64,000 bases of DNA from Gallionella sp. (lineage in GTDB: Bacteria; Pseudomonadota; Gammaproteobacteria; Burkholderiales; Gallionellaceae), in assembly GCA_024641025.1 (NCBI GenBank), contig JAHEDW010000132.1:1-64000 (forward strand), read 5' to 3'. The notes below the pieces were generated by a model. It saw only the letters and a program-made list of their open reading frames with translations. It was not told where the DNA came from and ran no database searches. A program made the translations under genes and the position numbers. Of this stretch, positions 1-8,680 are shown one piece after another. Within the stretch, counting starts at the first letter, position 1, and each line of letters starts with the position of its first letter.

Positions 1-222
1 TTATTATTTTTATCGGGAATAACTTTAGCACGATTTTTCGATGTCGCAAAACTTCGCGAGCTGAATTTGACGATGTTCCGCTTTCAGACAGAGTAATTTT
101 AAGGTCACATGACTGCTGTGGGCACACTACAGACTGATCAAGTTAGATTTACATTGAGTCTGCAATGGTTGGTGGAGCAGACATACGAGTAACGGCAGAT
201 CCGTCCCACGAGATTCTATGGT

Positions 223-1186
223 TCAGGTCAAGCATTTCGTGAGACGCACAGGATCGAATTCCGTTCTATAGGTGTACATCGACCAGGCAGTCCGAGCGAT
301 GCGCCGAGCCTAGATGACAACTGCTTCCGTGCCAGACAGTCCCTTTCCACGATAGTGATCAAACAGCGGTTTCCATGTTTCCGTCTTCTTGGCAGCCATC
401 GCAGCCAGATATAGCAGGCGGCGCAATTCTGATGGACCCCGTTTGGAAATACGCCGCCTACCCCGATGTTGCCCCGAGTCATCCGCCCGTGGGTCCAAGC
501 CTGTGAACGCGACGAAGCTATCTGCGCATTTTAGGGGAATGCGCTCCAGGGTGTTAACCAGTGCAACGCTGACAAGCGCACCGACACCGTTGATCGTTCG
601 CAGCTGTGTGATATGTTCTTTTCGATCAGGATTTGAATCGACCAATGCTTTGATGCGCTGGTCGATGTGTGCAATGAGCTGGTTGAAACGCTTTCTGGTC
701 GCCTTGAGCTCGCTGTTGAACCCGTCCATATCCTTGAGGGACATGCCCAATGCCTCACGCAGTGAAACCAGCTTGGAACGACGCTTGATCAGCTGGTCAA
801 TCTCGCGCTGCTCCGGTGAAGGCGGTATCCACATGTACAGACTGGCATGTTCACGCTCGATCATGCAGGCAATAACTTCAGCGTCCACACGATCGGTCTT
901 GCTGCGCAGTCCGACCCCCCCTCGCGTAGTTGCGTGCGTCCTTGGGGTTGAGCACATAGACAATAAAGCCGAGCTGGTGTGCAAGATTGGCCAGCAGCTC
1001 GTGATAGATTCCTGTTGATTCCATGCCGATACGACTGCCCGTAGGCAGGCTCTTCAGTAAGGATCGCAAGGAAGCGCGATTGTTGGCATGTTTACGAACA
1101 GGGAAACTTCCGTCCGAGCAGGCCACGACGATTTCGTCCTTGGCTACATCGGCACCGATATTGAGTACTTGGGTTGGGGTTTGCAT
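223..1186 (-). pseudogene. IS110-family transposase, broken by a frameshift and an amber codon
   Basis: The N-terminal piece (starting MQTPTQVLNIGADVAKDEI) carries the DEDD RuvC-like start and the GMESTGIY motif. The second piece holds SKTDRVDAEVIA and the C-terminal Transposase_20 region (INGVGALVSVALV). The two parts are in different frames and join at a run of seven Gs on the minus strand near 914-920; removing one G restores YARGVGLRSKTD. The second piece stops at a TAG (310-312), but the same frame continues as ARRIARTAWSMYTYR and ends at a TGA at 223-225, so the amber codon replaced a sense codon. Restored length is about 320 residues, normal for IS110. The N-terminal ATG has a GGGAG ribosome site. 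IS110 enzymes normally move the element by RNA-guided recombination; this copy is probably inactive unless slippage and readthrough occur. Element ends cannot be fixed because IS110 lacks clear inverted repeats. Confidence 0.88.
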
Positions 1187-1480
1187 GATGTGTCTCCCAT
1201 GATTAGACTAAGGGTGCTGGGGTGGACACACCTGCGTGAGCTTGCGGACAAATCGGCGGTCGTAGCCGCTAGATTCCTCATCGACGCTGTGTGGTGTGGG
1301 TGGGGGGATTCTTTTGGCGACTGTCTCTCGGCAGGGAGAGCAGATGCGGACTTTGGCCCCTCCACCCCGGCGACATTACTGTTACACAAGTCAGCCGTTT
1401 CCACCAACCGAACCATACAAGCGGACTGTGAAGCGTTTTCTTCATTGCAGTCATTCATGACAGTATTTTCCATCTACACT
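1187..1480 (-). other. Upstream flank of the IS110 transposase, possible bridge-RNA region
   Basis: This stretch lies 5' of the transposase start and before the rsgA ribosome site. In the IS110 group the upstream non-coding end encodes the structured bridge RNA that pairs with target and donor. The sequence shows a clear hairpin (CTCTC, six-base loop, GAGAG, near 1325-1340) and G/C-rich tracts. The RNA itself is an inference; no target or donor guide loops were assigned. Confidence 0.35.
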
Positions 1481-1501
1481 CCCCAATGTCATGGAGTAAT
1501 A

Positions 1502-2578
1502 ATGCTGAATCGACAGATTGACCTTATATCGTTAGGTTGGAACAAGTGGTTCGAAGCGCAGGCCGACCTTTGCGCCAGCCACGAAAATACTTTCGCTCGG
1601 GTTGCTGCCGTTGATCGAGACCAGTTCTTGCTCATCAATCAGACCGGCCAATTCCGGGCAAAAATGTCTGGCCACTTTTTTTACCAACATGAACAGTCGC
1701 ACGAATTCCCCTGCGTAGGGGATTGGGTGTGCGTCACGAAGAATCCAACTGACGACTTCGCTCTGATTCGCTCTCTTTTGGATCGCAAGACTAGCCTGCG
1801 CCGTCGGTCGGTCGGAGACGGACATGGATACCAGATGATTGCGGCGAACGTTGATTACATCGTAATCGTTCAATCTTGCCACTACGATTTCAATCTGAAA
1901 CGTCTGGAACGTTACCTTGTCATGGTAACCGAGGGTGGTGCTGAGCCTTGGGTGCTGCTGACGAAGACGGATCTGGTTAAACCAGCCATCCTCGATTCCC
2001 AGTTGTCAGAGCTCCGTGCATCAGGAATTGCGGCACCGGTGTTCCCTTTGAGCAATATGACGCGAGAAGGCGTTGACGAGTTTATTAGGATGCTTCTTCC
2101 TGGAAAGACGTATTGCTTCGTCGGGTCATCCGGGGTCGGCAAGAGCACTCTCATCAATGGCTTGATTGGTAGAGACATGCTCGAGACTAATAACGTCAGT
2201 GGCACGGGCGAGGGACGGCATACGACGGTCCGTAGGGAACTCATCCTCCTTGAGGGTGGAGCGCTAGTTATCGACAACCCGGGGATGCGTGAGTTCGGAA
2301 TACTTGGCGCAGATAGCGGACTCGGCGGAAGCTTTTCCGATATCACTTCTCTCGCTGCTGCTTGTCGATACAGGAATTGCAGTCATACCAACGAACCTGG
2401 CTGTGCTGTAATCAAGGCACTTGAGGCTGGTGAAATTGGGGTAGAGCACTATGACAATTACTTCAAGCTCAGCGAAGAGTCCGCGTTCAGCCAAATGTCC
2501 TACGCTGAGAAGAGAAAGAAAGATCGCGATTTTGGTAAATACATAAAGTTAGCGAAAAAGGACCTGAAACATGACTAG
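1502..2578 (+). CDS. rsgA: RsgA-like ribosome small-subunit-dependent GTPase
   Basis: Circularly permuted GTPase of the YjeQ/RsgA family, which checks late 30S maturation in the cytoplasm. An OB-fold-like N-terminal region is followed by G4 (TKTD, about 154), G1 (GSSGVGKST, about 208) and G3 (DNPG, about 258), then a zinc-binding C-x4-C-x-H-x5-C set (C288, C293, H295, C301) and a lysine-rich tail. The track ORF begins at 1088, but that extension lies inside the IS110 region; the ATG at 1502 has GGAG five bases upstream and gives 358 residues, normal for the longer RsgA subtype. It sits between the broken IS and the tRNA fragment, so it may be a second, island-borne copy. Whether another rsgA exists cannot be seen here. 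G4 reads TKTD rather than NKxD. Confidence 0.93.
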   Translation: MLNRQIDLISLGWNKWFEAQADLCASHENTFARVAAVDRDQFLLINQTGQFRAKMSGHFFYQHEQSHEFPCVGDWVCVTKNPTDDFALIRSLLDRKTSLRRRSVGDGHGYQMIAANVDYIVIVQSCHYDFNLKRLERYLVMVTEGGAEPWVLLTKTDLVKPAILDSQLSELRASGIAAPVFPLSNMTREGVDEFIRMLLPGKTYCFVGSSGVGKSTLINGLIGRDMLETNNVSGTGEGRHTTVRRELILLEGGALVIDNPGMREFGILGADSGLGGSFSDITSLAAACRYRNCSHTNEPGCAVIKALEAGEIGVEHYDNYFKLSEESAFSQMSYAEKRKKDRDFGKYIKLAKKDLKHD

Positions 2579-2871
2579 GTGTGCGCGGCGAATTGACTTG
2601 AAGGTCCGCTTTCTCTGAGTGGCTACTTCCGCTTAGGGCAAAAAGCGGAAGTTAGGGTTGGTGTAGGGTAGGTCCGCTCCCCAGCGTAAAGCCGACATAC
2701 AATTGATCAGCCGTTAATTTCGGCATAGGCGGAGAAGCCGACGCTTTGAAGGGACTTTGAAGGAACTGAATTGTAAAAAGCACTATAAGACAGTCGTTGA
2801 AGGGGATGTGGGATTGGTTAATAAATCATTTAAAACATAGTGTTGTATACAAACAATCAAATCGACATCCA
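2579..2871. other. Non-coding stretch with a 10-bp hairpin
   Basis: No convincing gene. It contains a perfect 10-bp hairpin (ACTTCCGCTT at 2626-2635 with AAGCGGAAGT at 2644-2653) lacking a T run, a repeated AGGTCCGCT-like word, and a short tandem (CTTTGAAGGGA then CTTTGAAGGA) near 2740-2765. It probably belongs to the island end. Confidence 0.5.
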
Positions 2872-2872
2872 A

Positions 2873-2906
2873 GGGGTCGTTGGTTCGAGTCCAATCGTGC
2901 CTTCCA
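2873..2906 (+). repeat. tRNA 3'-end fragment, probable island attachment site
   Basis: The 34 bases read as a complete T arm (stem GTTGG/CCAAT around TTCGAGT), the 3' acceptor strand CGTGCCT, a discriminator base and an encoded CCA. No D arm or anticodon arm precedes it. The sequence resembles the 3' end of betaproteobacterial tRNA-Val(GAC), from memory of the family. Integrases using tRNA genes leave such a copy at the far end of the inserted element. In this orientation the intact tRNA and the integrase should lie to the left, outside the window. Confidence 0.75.
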
Positions 2907-2913
2907 AAAATAC

Positions 2914-2953
2914 AATGGGTTAAATCAGAAACGGTCTAGCCCATTTTTCTTTT
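2914..2953 (+). terminator. Rho-independent terminator after the tRNA fragment
   Basis: AATGGGTTA (2914-2922) pairs with TAGCCCATT (2937-2945), followed by TTTTTCTTTT. It looks like the natural terminator of the tRNA gene whose 3' end was duplicated. Confidence 0.75.
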
Positions 2954-3323
2954 AAGGGACTCAAATATTTTGAGACAATCCCAACTATCGCAATGTGTCC
3001 GAATCAGTGCTTGGCAAACGATTTATTTCGGGTTATGAGGTCAGCGAGTTTTAGTTCCGATTGGTGCCAATAACAGACTTTGCGATCGGCAGCTTTGCGG
3101 TTGTGAATATTGGGAAGTAGGCAGTCGATTTGTCCCAGAAGTGGACAGCAGGAGTATTATTAATACCACGTTGGATATTTAACTATTTACTGTCTGCCCA
3201 GGCCAATGAACTAGTGCCAGTATTGCCGAAACATAGCAAGAATGGATTCTTTCATCTTGTGTTGATGATACTGATTCCGTATACATTGATTTTCTAGACG
3301 AAAAAGTGATTTAACCTGACTTC
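2954..3323. other. Intergenic stretch, no gene seen
   Basis: About 370 bases between the tRNA-fragment terminator and the PAS gene. I see no tRNA, conserved motif or ORF with a ribosome site. It probably contains the promoter of the downstream gene. Confidence 0.4.
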
Positions 3324-3917
3324 ATGTCCAATAATTATCAATCCTTAAAGACAAATCATTCTCAGTCAGCAAGATGGTTGCTAGCGATATTGACTGTCTC
3401 CGCATTTCTAATTGAACTACTGGTTCTGCTTCTTTCGGGCATATTGCCGGACATGCCAAAGATAGCCAGGTATCTATTGGACTCAATTATTTCGGCTACA
3501 TTACTTTTTCCAATATTCTACTTTATGGTTTTCCGCCCCATGTTGAAGAACATTACCAAGCTCAAGCAAGCAGAGGAAAATTTACGCATTATCTCTGTAG
3601 CTTTTGAGAGCAAAGATCCTATCCTGATTACGGATGCGAACTCAAATATCCTCCGAGCCAACAATATGTTTTTACGAATCACTGGCTATACTGCAGAAGA
3701 AATAGTCGGGAAAAACTCCCGCATCTTCAAATCGGAACGATATAACTCGGATTTACACAAAAACATGTGGGAAAAGTTGTTACACGCTGGTTCATGGCGA
3801 GGGGAAATTCGTATTAAGGGGAGTGATGGTCGTGAAGTTCCTGCAGGTGTTGTGATCACCGCAGTAAAAGATGAACGGCAAGAAACTACCCATTATGTGG
3901 CAATATACAATCTATAG
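3324..3917 (+). CDS. Membrane-anchored PAS sensor fragment
   Basis: Two membrane segments (about residues 18-42 and 52-70) lead into a PAS domain with PAC end: ITDANSNILRANN, then ITGYTAEEIVGKN, then GSWRGEIRIKGSDGR. Proteins with this arrangement normally continue after the PAC motif into further PAS, GGDEF, EAL or kinase domains. Here the reading frame stops directly after HYVAIYNL, so only the sensor remains, 197 residues. It is either a truncated diguanylate cyclase-type protein or a small stand-alone sensor. It is the first gene to the right of the tRNA fragment and has no clear operon partner. No strong ribosome site is visible before the ATG. Confidence 0.7.
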   Translation: MSNNYQSLKTNHSQSARWLLAILTVSAFLIELLVLLLSGILPDMPKIARYLLDSIISATLLFPIFYFMVFRPMLKNITKLKQAEENLRIISVAFESKDPILITDANSNILRANNMFLRITGYTAEEIVGKNSRIFKSERYNSDLHKNMWEKLLHAGSWRGEIRIKGSDGREVPAGVVITAVKDERQETTHYVAIYNL

Positions 3918-4120
3918 GCAGGACGAATTCTGATTTGAGGAAGCAAGATTAAGGGATGTCTGTAGATATGTATTGAGAGTTGCATACAGTGGTTCTGCTA
4001 TACGGCGATCTGAATCATGGAAAAGCGTGCGACGGCATTCAGGCCGAGTCTATGGCTTGACCTGATATGGCAGGCAATCACTTCGTGCAAAATCCGACTG
4101 TTATTGAGTAGGAAATAATT

Positions 4121-4939
4121 ATGGCTAGTCTGGAAGCACACTATTCGGCGCGCGACATTGAGGCTAGAATCATGTCTGCAATCCGCGCGGCCGGTTTGAA
4201 TCCCGAGCAACGCCTTTCCCCGGAGGAACTGGGGGGGCTTGACCATTTCCACACGGGCGGATTCCGAGCTTCACTCCAGTTGTTGGAACTAGCGAAAATC
4301 CTGGCCGAAGATCGCGTTCTCGATATTGGCGCTGGTCTTGCAGGAGCCGCCCGGATGCTAGCTTTCACAACAGGTTGCAGAGTCGATTGCATTGAATTGT
4401 CACCCGATTATTGCGCTGGGGCGATATTGCTGAATCGGTTGACCGGCCTTGATGAAAGAATCACAGTACATAATGGCAGCGCTTTCGACCTGACTTTTCC
4501 CGAAAATTCGTTTGATGCAGTATGGATGCAAAATGTAGGCATGAACATCTCCGACAAGCGGAAGCTCTATGAGGAGGTTTGTCGGGTCCTCAAGCCTGGC
4601 GGGCGGTTTGCTTTCCAAGAAATGACCTCCGGTGAGCAAGCGGCTTCGTTCCATTTTCCACTACCGTGGGCCACCGATCCTGGGGACAACTTCCTAATTT
4701 CTTCCGAGGAGATGCATTCGGTTCTTGTCGAGAGTGGATTCATCGCTGAATCCTTCGAGGATGCAAGCGACGAAATATTGAATGGACCTCATGTGAGTGT
4801 GACTCCCGAAGTCACCGCGCAGATTCAACTCGGCTTGTCGGTATTCGTCGATAATCTTGCGGAAAAAGCCGGGAATGCAAGGCGCAGTCTTCAGGAGCGT
4901 CAGATCCGCTTTGTAAGAGGTGTCTTCCGGGTGGAATGA
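4121..4939 (+). CDS. SAM-dependent methyltransferase
   Basis: Class I methyltransferase of 272 residues. Motif I is VLDIGAGLAGAARML (about 66-80), the acidic strand end is CIELSP, and a motif IV/post-I region includes NSFDAVWMQNVGMNI and LKPGGRFAFQE. The segment LGGLDHFHTGG before motif I resembles the DQFHTGG entry of sarcosine/dimethylglycine-type N-methyltransferases, but the substrate cannot be assigned. A taggaaa ribosome site precedes the ATG. The gene stands alone and is followed by a hairpin. Moderate GC contrasts with the AT-rich FkbM gene next to it. Confidence 0.85.
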   Translation: MASLEAHYSARDIEARIMSAIRAAGLNPEQRLSPEELGGLDHFHTGGFRASLQLLELAKILAEDRVLDIGAGLAGAARMLAFTTGCRVDCIELSPDYCAGAILLNRLTGLDERITVHNGSAFDLTFPENSFDAVWMQNVGMNISDKRKLYEEVCRVLKPGGRFAFQEMTSGEQAASFHFPLPWATDPGDNFLISSEEMHSVLVESGFIAESFEDASDEILNGPHVSVTPEVTAQIQLGLSVFVDNLAEKAGNARRSLQERQIRFVRGVFRVE

Positions 4940-4981
4940 GCAACCGCACTGTTGCAACTTCTGAAACACAATTATTGATCG

Positions 4982-5006
4982 TGGCACTAAATTTCGTTTA
5001 GTGCCA
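4982..5006 (+). terminator. Strong hairpin downstream of the methyltransferase
   Basis: TGGCACTAAA (4982-4991) pairs perfectly with TTTAGTGCCA (4997-5006). The following sequence (TTGATGGC) has no real T run, so it is a possible terminator or mRNA end. Confidence 0.5.
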
Positions 5007-5129
5007 TTGATGGCTTTAAGATGGAATGAAGTTCTGCTCTTTGCAAATAGTTTCTGCACAAATAACCATCTTGTGATTAGAGAAAAACATATTATTTAAT
5101 ATTTAAAAGTAGAAGATTCACTATAAAAA

Positions 5130-5984
5130 TTACTGCGGTTTGCTAGAGTTGAATGACTGCAGATATTTTTGAGTCGAATTCGCTTCGATCACATTTCTTT
5201 GTTCAAGGATTAATAAACATCTATATACCAAATCGAATGACTTGTAACATGAGTGCGCTATCAAGCACAGATGTTTTATTTGAAGGTCATCAAAGTCGTC
5301 TGGGTAGTGAAAATCCTTCACATAAACCATATCTGCCTCGAGTAGTTGGTGTAGAGGTTGTCTCGGGTCATTGTTTATTACAAATGGGGATATAATTCCT
5401 CGTTTTATCGCTGCAAATCGATGCGGAATAAATCCTTGTTTTCGCAATTCAATGTCGACTTCTCCAAACGAAGGTTGGTTCTCATACAAATTAACAAACG
5501 AAACTTCTGTTTGTATCACAACTGAATTTGAAAGTTTATTGTTTGCGTTTTGAAATACCTCTAGCTCACCACCTTGAATATCAATTTTAAGAAAATCAAT
5601 ATATTTAACCTCATCTATATCATCTAATCTTCTGGTGACTAGGGGGATCTGATTAATGATTTGGGCATTTTTCTTATAAATACTGTAAACATCAAGGGAC
5701 GCGGCACTTGGCATTAGCGTGCTAGTCCAACCTGAATAGTTGCATATATTTAACGTCTTGGATGAGCCATTACCAACAGCATAAGGAAGATAGGTTTCAT
5801 TTGCTGACTTAGCGTTATTAAGCTTGGACAAGGCTTCATTCTGTGGCTCAAAACCGGTGACTTTGCACATACCATTAATGAGTAACTCCTTGTATGGCGG
5901 ATCTCCTTCGATTGGATTAGCCCCGATATCAACAACTTCAGTAACGCGCTCTAAATTTAATATTTCATGAAGTTGCTTAGGCAT
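5130..5984 (-). CDS. FkbM-family methyltransferase
   Basis: 284 residues. It begins with a SAM-binding strand (VTEVVDIGANPIEG) and contains YIDFLKIDIQGGELEVFQ, the signature of FkbM-type O-methyltransferases, which usually methylate sugars or polyketides. The C-terminal 80 residues are variable and of unknown role. FkbM genes are common in surface-polysaccharide clusters, which agrees with the polysaccharide synthase pair 400 bases upstream, although promoters and spacing suggest a separate unit. The gene is clearly more AT-rich than the chromosomal core genes in this window, a sign of transfer. Confidence 0.85.
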   Translation of the reverse strand: MPKQLHEILNLERVTEVVDIGANPIEGDPPYKELLINGMCKVTGFEPQNEALSKLNNAKSANETYLPYAVGNGSSKTLNICNYSGWTSTLMPSAASLDVYSIYKKNAQIINQIPLVTRRLDDIDEVKYIDFLKIDIQGGELEVFQNANNKLSNSVVIQTEVSFVNLYENQPSFGEVDIELRKQGFIPHRFAAIKRGIISPFVINNDPRQPLHQLLEADMVYVKDFHYPDDFDDLQIKHLCLIAHSCYKSFDLVYRCLLILEQRNVIEANSTQKYLQSFNSSKPQ

Positions 5985-6386
5985 AGAAAATTTGTTCGTC
6001 CTTGTTCATTTAGTGATTTCCTGGGATTTCTTAGAGAGTGTACTTCACACGATTTGATTATATATGTATCAGCAAGAATTCCTTTGAAATTTAGCATACC
6101 TACTTGAATAAATAGGTCCAGAAGATCCATGTCCTTGATAAGTATATTCAATATCCGACAGGAGCGAAAAGCAGATACTTTAATTATCTATAATTATAAA
6201 TATTTTGTATTGAAGTTTTGAGAAGAATATATTCCCCTAATGCTATTCCGTATTTTGCCTCAACTTTGAAAGCCCTTTTTATATGAATGCCGAAGTCTGT
6301 TATTAATTCGGAAGTGGAATTTGGCGAAAATCCACTATATTGCTAAATTAGAATCAGTTGCTGGCCATATTAATCTAGCCTCTCAA
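5985..6386. other. AT-rich intergenic stretch
   Basis: About 400 bases of very AT-rich DNA (for example ATTATCTATAATTATAAATA near 6180). It likely carries the FkbM promoter on the minus strand. The only track ORF here (5957-6151, minus) has no recognisable features. Confidence 0.4.
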
Positions 6387-7328
6387 TCACAATGTGAAGA
6401 TCAGATCTTCCATGATGTAACGATAAATATAGTTCGGGCCATGAAACTCTGCTGACTTGCTGTAACCTAATCGGGTCCTGAAAAATATCATTCCAGCGAA
6501 CGGACTAGTGGCTGCAAACTCCAGAAGCTGAGTGGTAGTATTCGGGCCTTGATCTATCTGTTGTTGCCCTAATCCTGCCGTTCCGTTTAGATTCCAACCT
6601 GCTAGGCGCCGCCTAATGCCAAGCGCCAACATGACCTGGGAATATCTGTTCGGGTTGAAATAATAATTGTTTTGCTTTGTGTTATTGCTGCTGTGATATT
6701 GACGATACCTTAACTGTGTGGTCACGCCATACTCGGGTAATAAATTGTAGATGATATTTAATCTCATCAGGACACGTGTATTGGTATCAGAGAAAAATAT
6801 TTTTCCACCCATGCCGACAAGGGTAATGCGTTCTAATAGTTGTTGCTCAATGCTCGCTCCAGCGAGAGTGTAGTGGATACCATTCATAAGTGAGTTTTGC
6901 GTTTCGACGCGATCTCGGTTAACAAGTATTTCTCCTGTCGTGCTATTCGTGAGCCTGGTTCCATATTGGCTGTCAGTAGTGAAAAGCTTGTAACCATTTT
7001 CAACGTTAAAGCCCAAATTCAAGTTGTATCCCAAGGCGGTTCGTGGATTGATTGCTATGGTTTTCAATGTGACCTGATTGGCGGACGAACTCCAGCTACC
7101 TTGAGTAAATTGATTATGCAGATATTCAATTCCAGTATATTTATCACCATGTTCATAAAGGGGATAGAATCCCGCCCGGTACCTGTATGTACTAAATCTT
7201 TCACTATCTGTTGATGCGAAGAAATCAGGAATCGAAATCGCTTGTTTCCATTTGAATTCGTCTGCCAAACACGCATTGCTTAAAGCAAAGAAAGTAGTCA
7301 ATAAAGTTATCAATATCGTGTGTTTCAC
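6387..7328 (-). CDS. Outer-membrane beta-barrel protein, PgaA-barrel-like
   Basis: 313 residues with a signal peptide (MKHTILITLLTTFFALSNACLA) and alternating aromatic strands throughout, ending in ...EDLIFTL, a barrel-type C-terminus with final hydrophobic residues. Its start (a GTG) overlaps the stop of the upstream glycosyltransferase by four bases (GTGA), so the two are translationally coupled. By context it is probably the outer-membrane exit pore for the polysaccharide made by that enzyme, comparable to the barrel domain of PgaA but without PgaA's long TPR part. The function is inferred from pairing and architecture, not from a catalytic motif. Confidence 0.78.
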   Translation of the reverse strand: MKHTILITLLTTFFALSNACLADEFKWKQAISIPDFFASTDSERFSTYRYRAGFYPLYEHGDKYTGIEYLHNQFTQGSWSSSANQVTLKTIAINPRTALGYNLNLGFNVENGYKLFTTDSQYGTRLTNSTTGEILVNRDRVETQNSLMNGIHYTLAGASIEQQLLERITLVGMGGKIFFSDTNTRVLMRLNIIYNLLPEYGVTTQLRYRQYHSSNNTKQNNYYFNPNRYSQVMLALGIRRRLAGWNLNGTAGLGQQQIDQGPNTTTQLLEFAATSPFAGMIFFRTRLGYSKSAEFHGPNYIYRYIMEDLIFTL

Positions 7329-8680
7329 TTGGTACCCCAGATCTTTCGCATGCCCGTAAATTCTGATAGGTAGCCGAGTAGGCAGGCTGGCTGAAGAATT
7401 ATTCCGTAAAACAAGGCGTAAAACCCGAATGCGAAAGGGTTCTTTCGGACTTTCAGGCCTTGTTCAGTAAACATCTTTGACTGCAGGAAATACATAATAT
7501 AGTTGACCAGCATTGAGAGTGGAAGTACCAGTAGAGTCATTGGTCCTGCAATCCAGTAGTATCCAAAAATTGCCAAAATTATTCCGGGTAGGAAGAAAAA
7601 CGTATAAATAAAATCCATGAATGGGAATAGTAGGTTCCACCAGATGAAGATTGTTATCAAACGTAAGTGGAACAGGAGTTGCCAGTGATGTTTGAAAGCC
7701 TCAATTAAACCACGTGACCAACGCTGACGCTGTCTTATGAAATTCTTGAACGTAATTGGTGCATTAGTGAATGAACACGCATCTTCGCAATATCCAACAC
7801 GATAGCCGCGTTTGAGAATCGCCCAAGTGAGGACAATGTCCTCGCCCAAGCATTCGGGCCATCCACCAAGCTCATGCAATATGTCAGTACGATAAATGGA
7901 GAAGGCTCCCTGAGCTACCAACGTTCCTTGAAACAAACTCTGCAAGCGCTTTATGGCGGCAATCCCATGGAAATAATCCCATTCCTGGATTTTTGTCACA
8001 AAATTATGGCGCGAGTTGCGCACAAGTACTGCACCTGCAACTGCACCTGTATTATGGGGGTCACTGAGAAAGCGTCCAACAAGGTTCGGTAGGGCGTTCG
8101 CATAGAGATAAGAATCTGCATCGAGAGTAATCGTCAGCGCAAAAGTGGCCTGTTTAAGTCCTACATTGAGTGCGTTTGCCTTGCCACCGTTTTTCGGAAG
8201 ATCAATTACTCGCAGCCATGGATAGGAGATATTAGCGAGCTTCTCAATCGTTCCATCGGTCGAGCCATCATTGATGACGATAACCTCAATCTGTCCTGAG
8301 TATTTTTGAAGCGCAATGCTCTCTAGCGTGTTAACAATCGAACTTTCCTCATTGTAGGCTGCTACAAGGATAGTGACATCAGGATAAATTAAAATAGGCT
8401 TACGCTTTGGACGACGATCAAGCAAGAGTCCAGTAACAAGGAAAGCGTTCATGAAGCCGGGCAGGATGGCGATGCCCAAGATGACAATGTTAGCGATCGG
8501 TGCGCCGACGAGTCCCGAAAGATCAGATATCCACCGCCGTGCGATCCAATAAGAAAATATCGCCCATGCCGACGCAATTGTCAGCGCTAGCGCAAACTTG
8601 ACTCGTACTGACCAGTATCCTTTTCTGGACATACCAAGGTCATTCGCAGTATCAAGCTGCTTGGGTGATGTTTCTACCAA
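7325..8680 (-). CDS. Processive family 2 glycosyltransferase, PgaC/IcaA-like
   Basis: 451 residues, inner-membrane. Two N-terminal membrane segments (about 28-50 and 60-82) precede a GT2 domain with the nucleotide-sugar motif NDGSTDGT, the metal-binding TLDADS, the acceptor ED (CLGEDIVLTW) and the processivity motif RQRQRWSRG. Further membrane segments follow. This pattern matches poly-beta-1,6-N-acetylglucosamine synthases and related hyaluronan/cellulose-type enzymes. Start taken at TTG 8680 with GGATATACAA upstream; an ATG at 8632 is an alternative. It forms a two-gene operon with the barrel gene. No PgaB deacetylase or PgaD partner is present, so the product may be a different or unmodified polymer. 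Confidence 0.9.
   Translation of the reverse strand: MVETSPKQLDTANDLGMSRKGYWSVRVKFALALTIASAWAIFSYWIARRWISDLSGLVGAPIANIVILGIAILPGFMNAFLVTGLLLDRRPKRKPILIYPDVTILVAAYNEESSIVNTLESIALQKYSGQIEVIVINDGSTDGTIEKLANISYPWLRVIDLPKNGGKANALNVGLKQATFALTITLDADSYLYANALPNLVGRFLSDPHNTGAVAGAVLVRNSRHNFVTKIQEWDYFHGIAAIKRLQSLFQGTLVAQGAFSIYRTDILHELGGWPECLGEDIVLTWAILKRGYRVGYCEDACSFTNAPITFKNFIRQRQRWSRGLIEAFKHHWQLLFHLRLITIFIWWNLLFPFMDFIYTFFFLPGIILAIFGYYWIAGPMTLLVLPLSMLVNYIMYFLQSKMFTEQGLKVRKNPFAFGFYALFYGIILQPACLLGYLSEFTGMRKIWGTK

Noticed and set aside
389-1018. Plus-strand ORF of 209 residues across the IS110 region
   Set aside because: It is the antisense of the transposase frames; the minus strand shows clear IS110 motifs.
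1088-1501. N-terminal 138-residue extension of the RsgA ORF
   Set aside because: It lies over the IS110 end; the ATG at 1502 has a well-spaced GGAG and gives normal RsgA length.
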